Below are positions 1 through 4,495 of a stretch of DNA of 10,800 bases, piece after piece. The notes beneath the pieces are model-generated. The model did not search any database and was not told the DNA's origin. It worked only from the letters and a program-made list of their open reading frames with translations. The position numbers and the translations under genes are program-made. The DNA comes from an uncultured Chlamydiae bacterium (GTDB lineage: Bacteria > Chlamydiota > Chlamydiia > Chlamydiales > CALBHK01), in contig CALBHK010000047.1 of NCBI GenBank assembly GCA_937894565.1, forward strand, positions 1-10,800, in the 5' to 3' direction. How positions within the stretch are numbered: the stretch's first letter is position 1; each line of letters opens with the position of its first letter.

Positions 1-338
1 CTGTGACTTTAGAGCTGGCCCTGCATGAAACACCCACTATTGTCACCTACGAACTTTCCCGTTTTAATCATTTTATCGCCAATCATTTACTAAGACTTAA
101 CATGTCGGCCTACTGCATTGTCAATATTCTTTGCAATTGCATTGTTTTTCCGGAATTCATTACATTTAAATATACAAGCGAAGAGCTTCTGGAATGGTTT
201 TTACTTCTGCATAAAGAGGGAAGCGAGCGAGAGCTTTGTTTAAATGCATGCCGCAAACTCAAGCAGATCTTAGGGGGGAACCAAGGAAGCGCGCGCGCTG
301 CAGAGATTATTAAAAATGTAATAAGTCATGCAGGATAG
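1..338 (+). CDS. lpxB: Lipid-A-disaccharide synthase, C-terminal fragment (5' end outside window)
   Basis: About 111 C-terminal codons are present; the frame is open to the left edge, so the gene begins outside the window. LpxB is a membrane-associated GT-B glycosyltransferase that joins UDP-2,3-diacylglucosamine to lipid X to form the lipid A disaccharide. The fragment begins with TLELALHETPTIVTYELS, which matches the C-terminal sugar-nucleotide-binding loop of the family (T-L-E followed by a small hydrophobic helix and G/E-TP-x-V-x-Y). It continues with the HFIANHLLRL and IVNIL-PEF(I) stretches that correspond to the conserved SLPN-L/PE region. The GTG at position 3 is an internal valine codon, not a start. 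The next gene begins 2 bases after the stop, so the two are probably translationally coupled. Identification rests on motif recognition only; an unrelated GT-B enzyme is unlikely. Confidence 0.85.
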   Translation, partial: VTLELALHETPTIVTYELSRFNHFIANHLLRLNMSAYCIVNILCNCIVFPEFITFKYTSEELLEWFLLLHKEGSERELCLNACRKLKQILGGNQGSARAAEIIKNVISHAG

Positions 339-340
339 AG

Positions 341-1012
341 ATGTGGAAATGGTTAGTTATAAAATGGAAAAAAGCACGTAAACGCCATTTACCGCTTGTT
401 ATTATTTACTTGCTCTACCCACTTCTGCGTCTTATCTTGTTAACATGCCGATTTAAAGTGGAAGGATTGGAAAGATACCATCAAATTGCCCTAATAGAAC
501 CCACCTTACTACTTCTATGGCATGACCGTCTAGCCGGCATTGTCCCCTTTTTAAGTAAATTTTCTCCTCATCTGCATTATATAGGTTTTGTCAGTGATAG
601 TAGAGATGGACATTTAATAGCCAGACTCATTCGCTCTTTTCGAAATGGCAAAACCATCCAAGTCCCCCATGATGCCAGACAAAAGGCATTGAGGGAACTT
701 GTAAAAAGCTTAAAAGAAAAAAAAGGGGTAGTGGTGATGACTCCTGATGGGCCCAGAGGGCCGCGGCACAAAGCAAAACAAGGAGCAGCCGTTGCCAGCT
801 TAATGAGTTATGCCCAAATTGTGACTTTTAACTGGAAAGCAAGTAAAAGTTGGGAGTTGTCCACTTGGGATAAAATGGCTTTTCCCAAACCTTTTTCAAA
901 AATTTGCATCACATTTGGAGATCCCTTCTTAGCCGATAGAGAAAAATGGACTGTGGAAAGCTTGACAGAAGAAATTAATCGAAAATTGGAAGAAGATGTA
1001 AGTTTATCTTAA
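341..1012 (+). CDS. DUF374 / lysophospholipid acyltransferase-like protein
   Basis: This 223-aa protein belongs to the DUF374 branch of the LPLAT acyltransferase superfamily. Visible landmarks are a hydrophobic N-terminal segment (about residues 17-36), an LLLLWHDR block with His61-Asp62 in the place of the acyltransferase HX4D-type motif, SDSRDG at 85-90, and the diagnostic TPDGPRGPR block at about 134-142 followed by KQGA. DUF374 proteins are expected at the inner face of the cytoplasmic membrane and are often encoded near lipid A or Kdo genes. Here the gene starts 2 bases after the lpxB stop, with an AGGA at 332-335 inside the lpxB end (spacing 5), which fits operon expression with lipid A synthesis. 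The actual acyl substrate is unknown. A secondary lipid A acyltransferase role is only an inference, because the classical LpxL-type motif is not seen. Confidence 0.85.
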   Translation: MWKWLVIKWKKARKRHLPLVIIYLLYPLLRLILLTCRFKVEGLERYHQIALIEPTLLLLWHDRLAGIVPFLSKFSPHLHYIGFVSDSRDGHLIARLIRSFRNGKTIQVPHDARQKALRELVKSLKEKKGVVVMTPDGPRGPRHKAKQGAAVASLMSYAQIVTFNWKASKSWELSTWDKMAFPKPFSKICITFGDPFLADREKWTVESLTEEINRKLEEDVSLS

Positions 1013-1086
1013 AAAGGGGTTCACAAAACCTAAATCTAATGTAGCGGCAATCAACGAAGCAGAAACTCATCTAATATATTGATTGT

Positions 1087-1145
1087 AACTGGACTTTGGA
1101 CAAAAAGCATGGGCGAAGCCCGTGGTTTTTGTCCAAAGTCCAGTT
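1087..1145. repeat. Long near-perfect palindrome between convergent genes, possible bidirectional terminator
   Basis: The arms 1087-1114 and 1118-1145 pair over 28 positions with one G-G mismatch (1107/1125) and one T-G pair (1110/1122); the loop is GAA. The core reads GGGC-GAA-GCCC. It sits between two convergent genes (ends at 1012 and 1208). On the plus strand the stem runs into TTTTAAT, so it could end transcription of the lpxB operon. The stem is much longer than an ordinary terminator and its A5/T5 tract lies inside the stem, so a dispersed palindromic repeat is equally possible. Confidence 0.7.
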
Positions 1146-1207
1146 TTAATCCTCAGGGAGATAAAAAATCTTACATTTTTCCAGCGAGAAAAGAGCGAAA
1201 TGTTGGA

Positions 1208-1819
1208 TTAATTTTCCAAATAATCTGCTGAAACTAGCTCCCCCTTAGACATTAGACCCATTTCGGTCAACGTTGTATTAAACAATGTAAACTCCTTGCT
1301 TTTTTCTTTTAGCATTACCATGACCACATCTCCCTCCTGCCAATTCTCAAGTAATGTTCTTGGATGAATCTTTAAAAGTCCAAACCATTTGGATTCACCT
1401 TTAATTTTATAACGAATCCCATTATTTAAAGTGATTATAACATTCTTCCAATCAATTTCCTGAATAAAAGTAGTTTCCGTATTAATCTCATCTTGTTTTA
1501 CAAATTGGGCCCATACACTTTGTTGCTTAGTATTATTTGTCAAAGTAATCACAGGAAGCGCCATTCTGTATGAATAAGCTGCTGTAAGAACATCTTTTGT
1601 ATCCCACCTCCCTACTTTATCGACATTTTTTATAGCAACGACCCACAAAGAGCCATTGTTTAATGTAATCTCTCTCTTCTCCATTTGATTACTAACCAAT
1701 CTATATACAAGATTAGGACCTTGCTCTTGATTTTCGTAAGTCACCAAATAATTTCCAGCTTCACCAGCAAGAAAATTAAAAATAAAAACAAAAAACAATA
1801 AAAAAAATTTTTTACTCAC
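1208..1819 (-). CDS. Exported hypothetical protein with duplicated ITLNNG-type domain
   Basis: I do not recognise a named family. The 203-aa product begins with a short basic end and a very hydrophobic stretch (residues 4-18), followed by AGEAG, consistent with a Sec signal peptide cleaved near residue 21; no lipobox is seen. The mature part contains two similar segments. One is at about 49-80 (REITLNNGSLWVV, then a W at 72). The other is at about 126-170 (VIITLNNGIRYKI, then ENWQEGDVVMV). This suggests a duplicated small beta-rich domain of the pattern hydrophobic-T-L-N-N-G-x-x-(W/Y), with a later W-x-x-(G)-D-V. The start is a GTG at 1817-1819, chosen because GAGGAG lies 5 bases upstream and the signal peptide begins there. 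A TATAAT on the minus strand at 1856-1861 gives a plausible promoter. The gene is a single unit: convergent with the lpxB operon and bordered upstream by the insertion sequence. Function unknown; an envelope or secreted role is inferred. Confidence 0.75.
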   Translation of the reverse strand: MSKKFFLLFFVFIFNFLAGEAGNYLVTYENQEQGPNLVYRLVSNQMEKREITLNNGSLWVVAIKNVDKVGRWDTKDVLTAAYSYRMALPVITLTNNTKQQSVWAQFVKQDEINTETTFIQEIDWKNVIITLNNGIRYKIKGESKWFGLLKIHPRTLLENWQEGDVVMVMLKEKSKEFTLFNTTLTEMGLMSKGELVSADYLEN

Positions 1820-1855
1820 AAAAACTCCTCATTCTTATTAGTTTACTACAAACCA

Positions 1856-1861
1856 ATTATA
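1856..1861 (-). promoter_or_regulatory. Putative -10 element of the 203-aa exported protein gene
   Basis: On the minus strand the bases read TATAAT, a perfect sigma-70-type -10, 37 bases upstream of the GTG start and followed by the GAGGAG ribosome site. No good -35 is visible: the expected place is an A/T homopolymer (TTTTTT on the minus strand). The insertion sequence begins about 38 bases further upstream, so it leaves this core promoter intact but replaces what lay upstream. Confidence 0.45.
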
Positions 1862-1885
1862 CTCTATTTAAAAATAAAAAAAAAA

Positions 1886-1899
1886 GTAACTATTATCGA
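1886..1899 (+). repeat. Left copy of insertion-sequence target-site duplication
   Basis: The 14 bases GTAACTATTATCGA occur here and again in the same orientation at 3532-3545, exactly outside the two ends of the insertion sequence. If the element is taken to end at 3530, the duplication is 15 bp with one mismatch at its first base (A at 1885 versus C at 3531). A direct repeat at these positions is the expected product of staggered strand transfer, and long duplications are known in the IS1202 family. Confidence 0.85.
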
Positions 1900-1950
1900 T
1901 GTAAGAAGCAAATAGAAATGTCGCCTCTCCGGCAAATAGAAATGTCGCCT
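1900..1950 (+). repeat. Left terminal repeat with two iterated motifs
   Basis: The tip TGTAAGAAG is followed by two identical 19-base copies of GCAAATAGAAATGTCGCCT at 1908-1926 and 1932-1950, a period of 24 bases separated by CTCCG. The inner half matches, in inverted orientation, the two motifs at the right end. These are likely transposase binding sites; that role is inferred from their position. Confidence 0.8.
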
Positions 1951-2009
1951 ATGATATTCCCAATCTTAAATAAAAAAATTTAAGAGGGGTTATGGAGGAG
2001 ATACTACAG

Positions 2010-3267
2010 ATGAGTACAAAAGAGCGCGAGAGACTTAAAGTTTTGGTTCGCTTAGAAAATGGATTGCTCACACAAAAAATTGCAGCAGAGCAACTTTCGA
2101 TTTCTATACGACAGCTGCAAAGGCTACTTAAATCTTACCGCAAGGAAGGAGAACGCTCTCTTATTTCTTTAAAGAGAGGAAAGAAGAGCAATCGTAGGAT
2201 GCCGGACAGTCAGAGAGATCAGATCGCCGAAATCATAATGAAAAACTACCCGGATTTTGGGCCCACATTTGCGAATGAAAAACTTGAAGAGATTCATAAA
2301 ATTAGAGTTTCCATTAACTCCGTGAGAAATATTATGATTGAAAAAGGCATTTGGAATTCCAGAAAACTTAAACAACCAAAAGTTCACCAGAGAAGAGATC
2401 CTAGAGAATGTATAGGCGAGCTTATACAAATGGATGGCTCTTATCATGCTTGGTTTGAAGGAAGAGCCCCTAAGTGTTGTCTTCTTGTTTTAATTGACGA
2501 TGCAACAAGTCGTATCATGTGGTTGCAATTTGTTGAATGGGAATCAACTTTTGCTTATTTCGAAGCTCTTGAAGGCTACATTAGAAAATATGGGAAACCT
2601 CTATCGATTTATACCGATAGACTTGCCGTCTTTGAAACAACAAGAAAAACTGAAAAGAATTATAAGGACACTCAATTTCATCGAGCGTTATGTTCACTTG
2701 GGAATCAAGCTTATTCTAGCCAATTCACCGCAAGCAAAGGGGCGCGTTGAAAGATCTAATGGCACTTTGCAAGATCGTCTTGTTAAAGAAATGCGATTAG
2801 CGGGCATTTCTTCAATGGAGGAAGGGAATGCCTTCTTATCCAATTATATTGAGACATACAACAAAAAATTTGCGAAGAGACCCAAAAGCCCCATCAACGC
2901 GCACAAAGAACTAGAATCAGATGTTAATCTAGAAAAAGTTTTATGTCTTCACAACAAAAGAAAAATAACAAAAGACCTAATAGTTTATTTTAAAGGTACA
3001 ACTTATCAAATTACAGAAACCGAGCATAAATACAGGCTTGGTGGGCAACAAGTGCTAGTCCTTGAGAAGAGAAATGGAGACGTTGAAATGTTTCATAAAG
3101 AGAGGGCTTTAAAATTTAAGCTCTATCAGGATTTACCAAAAGAGAGCAAACCAAAAGAAAGAAAGGCCACAGCAGTTGATATGAACTCTCAATCTAAGAT
3201 TAGAAAGTGGCGACCAGGTGACAATCATCCGTGGAAAACAGGGAAATTCAATCGATGGGCAAGCTAA
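2010..3267 (+). pseudogene. IS1202/ISNCY-type DDE transposase, frameshifted
   Basis: The catalytic enzyme of the insertion sequence, about 418 aa if repaired. An N-terminal helix-turn-helix region (QKIAAEQLSISIRQLQRLLKSY) is followed by an integrase core. The core has ELIQMDGS with the first catalytic Asp (residue 142), YTDR with the second (203), and SPQAKGRVERSN carrying the catalytic Glu at 2749-2751. The end (GDNHPWK) is also typical. The first two acidic residues are in one frame, which closes at 2750; the Glu and the rest are in the +1 frame, which closes at 3267. Homology passes from one frame to the other at LG/IKLILANSP, where GGG at 2700-2702 has one extra base. An in-frame ATG exists at 1992. 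The ATG at 2010 is preferred because AGGAG (1996-2000) lies 9 bases before it, against only 2 bases between GAGGGG and 1992. Single-frame relatives make decay likelier than programmed frameshifting. Confidence 0.88.
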
Positions 3268-3291
3268 GTTAGATTCCCTTTCAGCAGAGTC

Positions 3292-3349
3292 GGGGGCTAT
3301 CCGCCCCCCGCACCCCCGCCCCCGTCATCGGCGCCGGGCCTAAAGGCCC
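3292..3349. repeat. GC-rich hairpin cluster behind the transposase
   Basis: This stretch is strongly G+C rich compared with its AT-rich surroundings. It holds a GGGGGC-TATCC-GCCCCC hairpin (3292-3308), C-rich runs up to about 3323, and a GGGCC-TAAA-GGCCC hairpin (3336-3349). It follows the transposase stop by about 25 bases inside the insertion sequence and could end or stabilise the transposase transcript, or block transcription entering from the right. Confidence 0.55.
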
Positions 3350-3393
3350 ATCACCTCAGTTGGTCTCCATCCAGTTCATTTTTAGTTTTTTAG

Positions 3394-3413
3394 TTGAGGG
3401 GAGGACCCCTCAA
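3394..3413. terminator. Perfect 8-bp hairpin, possible terminator inside the insertion sequence
   Basis: TTGAGGGG pairs perfectly with CCCCTCAA around an AGGA loop. Downstream on the plus strand is ACTCCCCCTAAAAAAC, without a T run. On the minus strand the stem is followed by AACTAAAAAACTAAAAATGAAC, also without one. It is therefore not a canonical intrinsic terminator in either direction and may be a structural or insulating element. Confidence 0.35.
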
Positions 3414-3476
3414 ACTCCCCCTAAAAAACCTGAATAAAACATCAAATTACTAAAAAATGTTAAAATAAAAATATGA

Positions 3477-3530
3477 AACACGACATTTCTACTTGATTTT
3501 AGAACACGACATTTCTATTTGACGCTGACA
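3477..3530 (-). repeat. Right terminal repeat with two iterated motifs
   Basis: Two copies of AACACGACATTTCTAYTTGA lie at 3477-3496 and 3503-3522 (period 26), differing at one base, and the tip ends CGCTGACA. They are the inverted counterpart of the two motifs at the left end; CGACATTTCTATTTG matches the reverse complement of the left motif exactly in the outer copy. Confidence 0.8.
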
Positions 3531-3531
3531 C

Positions 3532-3545
3532 GTAACTATTATCGA
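3532..3545 (+). repeat. Right copy of insertion-sequence target-site duplication
   Basis: This is an exact 14-base direct copy of 1886-1899 (GTAACTATTATCGA), immediately outside the right end of the element. Joining the flanks through one copy restores the pre-insertion sequence, an intergenic site between the 203-aa gene promoter and the palindrome next to rpmF. Confidence 0.85.
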
Positions 3546-3571
3546 GTAGGATGGCCCATGCTGGGGCACCA

Positions 3572-3616
3572 GGGACGCGGAGAAATATTGGTTAATCCAA
3601 AATTTCTCCGCGTCTC
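3572..3616. repeat. Palindrome downstream of rpmF, possible transcript end
   Basis: The arms 3572-3591 and 3597-3616 pair at 18 of 20 positions by Watson-Crick rules, plus one G-T pair and one A-A mismatch, around the loop TTAAT. The core is GACGCGGAGAAAT with its complement. It begins about 30 bases beyond the rpmF stop on the minus strand, where a terminator is expected, but no T run follows on that strand. On the plus strand a T-rich stretch (3620-3627) follows. Either a weak terminator or a dispersed palindromic repeat. Confidence 0.55.
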
Positions 3617-3646
3617 CGCTTTATTTTAAGGAGAGAGAAAAGATGC

Positions 3647-3838
3647 CTATTGCTGTTCGGCAGCAGCGACTTCTACCATTGCACGTCCGGCATAATGGCC
3701 GCAGCTATCGCACAATGTGTGATGACGCTTAGACACTCCGCAATTGGCACAAGCTACAATATTAGCCGGTTTTTTTGCATGGTGGGCGCGGCGCATCTTC
3801 TTTCTTCTATTCGAAAGCCGATTTCTTGGTACTGCCAT
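3647..3838 (-). CDS. rpmF: 50S ribosomal protein L32
   Basis: The 63-aa product is a typical L32 of the large ribosomal subunit: a basic N-terminus with MAVPRNRLSNRRKKMRRAHH, then the zinc-ribbon cysteines CANCG (residues 30-33) and CDSCG (43-46), and a short acidic and Ala-rich tail. The start ATG is preceded by AAGGAG with about 8 bases of spacing. It lies downstream of the yceD-like gene on the same strand, the widespread yceD-rpmF arrangement, but the two are separated by 97 bases filled mostly by a long palindrome. In Chlamydia, and in many bacteria, plsX follows rpmF; here it does not. All four zinc-binding cysteines are present, so this is the zinc-binding (C+) form. Confidence 0.97.
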   Translation of the reverse strand: MAVPRNRLSNRRKKMRRAHHAKKPANIVACANCGVSKRHHTLCDSCGHYAGRAMVEVAAAEQQ

Positions 3839-3864
3839 AATATTTCTCCTTAATTATTTTCACT

Positions 3865-3936
3865 GACTTCTTTTGAAATTGGCTTTGCTTGAAAAAATTG
3901 ATATTTTTTCAAGTAAATGCAGTTTCGAAAGAAGTC
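3865..3936. repeat. 34-base-arm palindrome between yceD-like gene and rpmF
   Basis: The arms 3865-3898 and 3903-3936 are 29/34 identical as inverted repeats with a 4-base loop (TGAT). It starts at the stop codon of the yceD-like gene and ends about 27 bases before the rpmF start. Three of the five differences are T-G pairs when read on the plus strand, so the plus-strand copy folds better than the minus-strand mRNA, where they become A-C mismatches. It may be an mRNA processing, attenuation or stability element, or an inserted fold-back repeat; the sequence does not decide. Confidence 0.7.
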
Positions 3937-4355
3937 TACTCTTCATTTTCTGAAACAAAATACTTTTTATATTCCTCTCTCTTGGGACAGCTCCCCTCGC
4001 ATTCAGCTCTTCGCGGTAAAGAGAGTAAAATCTCTTCTCTTATAGCACTACTTAAATCATAAACTCCATTTTTCAACCGGTCCAAATTCTGGTTTAAATA
4101 GAGCCCCTTAAGAAGAATAGGAACTTCCACTGCCTCACTGCATATCGCACAAGGCATAAAAATAGTGGTGGAGATATCTAAATGCACAATAAGCTCACTT
4201 TCGGCCAGGTAAGCTTCTCCCTTACAAGAGAGAGTTTCTCCCACTTTAATTTCCGGATCATTCAAATCCATAAAATCAGTTGGACAGACCTCATCGAGGG
4301 TATAAACACCCCCTCCTTTTAAACGATCCACAAAGATCTTCAACTGTTCGTGCAT
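3936..4355 (-). CDS. YceD/DUF177 family protein
   Basis: This 139-aa protein matches the DUF177 (YceD) family, linked in bacteria and plastids to 23S rRNA accumulation or processing and large-subunit assembly. It has the family's cysteine pairs: PCAIC at about residues 88-92 and CEGSC at about 119-123. Between them lies the conserved REEILLSLP segment (about 108-116). The four cysteines probably bind a metal. The C-terminal tail is charged (KREEYKKYF...ENEE). The gene lies directly upstream of rpmF on the same strand, the usual partner, and is divergent from rng, another RNA-maturation gene. A good promoter (-35 TTTACA, 18-base spacer, -10 TATAAT) lies about 28 bases upstream of the ATG, which has only a weak purine-rich ribosome site (GAGA). 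The equivalent in C. trachomatis is CT809 by position. Confidence 0.88.
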   Translation of the reverse strand: MHEQLKIFVDRLKGGGVYTLDEVCPTDFMDLNDPEIKVGETLSCKGEAYLAESELIVHLDISTTIFMPCAICSEAVEVPILLKGLYLNQNLDRLKNGVYDLSSAIREEILLSLPRRAECEGSCPKREEYKKYFVSENEE

Positions 4356-4382
4356 AATAGAGTCTCTACGTTTTATGGCGAG

Positions 4383-4412
4383 ATTATAGAGGGTATCTCT
4401 TTTTTTTGTAAA
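4383..4412 (-). promoter_or_regulatory. Putative promoter of the yceD-rpmF unit
   Basis: On the minus strand: -35 TTTACA (4407-4412), 18-base spacer, -10 TATAAT (4383-4388). This is a strong sigma-70-like match and would start a transcript with a leader of about 20 bases before the yceD-like ATG at 4355. It is divergent from the rng promoter. Confidence 0.6.
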
Positions 4413-4439
4413 CCACCCCCCTCACAAATATAATTTCTC

Positions 4440-4468
4440 TGGTCAGGATCCCTCTTTTCCTTTACAAT
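4440..4468 (+). promoter_or_regulatory. Putative promoter of the rng-plsB-M16 operon
   Basis: The plus strand shows TGGTCA (4440-4445), a 17-base spacer and TACAAT (4463-4468), a moderate sigma-70-like pair 27 bases before the rng ATG. AGAGG (4485-4489) with 6 bases of spacing is the ribosome site. It would drive all three closely packed plus-strand genes. Confidence 0.5.
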
Positions 4469-4495
4469 AAAGGTCATTAATAAAAGAGGTTTTTC

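Larger units (their letters stand above)
1900..3530 (+). mobile_element. Complete insertion sequence, IS1202/ISNCY type, about 1.63 kb
   Basis: The element has imperfect terminal inverted repeats that begin TGT at the left and end ACA at the right, as expected for DDE elements. The left end from 1900 and the reverse complement of the right end from 3530 share CAAATAGAAATGTCG at the same distance from the tip. Each end has a second copy of this motif further inside. A 14-15 bp direct duplication flanks it. Inside lies one transposase frame of IS1202/ISNCY type, broken by a single-base frameshift near 2700, then about 210 bases with several GC-rich hairpins before the right end. It lies between the 203-aa gene and rpmF, in intergenic DNA, so it interrupts no visible gene. 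The element is structurally complete but its transposase is probably inactive. Confidence 0.88.

Noticed and set aside
1886..1899. Target site as a Xer/dif-like recombination site
   Set aside because: Some IS1202 relatives sit near Xer sites, but the sequence shows no two-armed 28-bp dif-like arrangement.
1908..1950. Two repeat-spacer units, possible short CRISPR
   Set aside because: Only two copies with a 5-base spacer, mirrored at the other end of the insertion sequence; they are terminal binding motifs.
1987..1994. Transposase start at ATG 1992
   Set aside because: The purine run is only two bases from this ATG, while the ATG at 2010 has AGGAG at a normal distance and gives an N-terminus typical of the family.
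2494..2700. Separate gene starting at ATG 2494 in the second transposase frame
   Set aside because: The first 60 or so residues are low-similarity sequence overlapping the conserved first frame; only from LGIKLILANSP onward does it match transposases, so it is the tail of the frameshifted gene.
3650..3853. Plus-strand frame opposite rpmF
   Set aside because: It is the antisense shadow of the clear L32 gene and has no family features.
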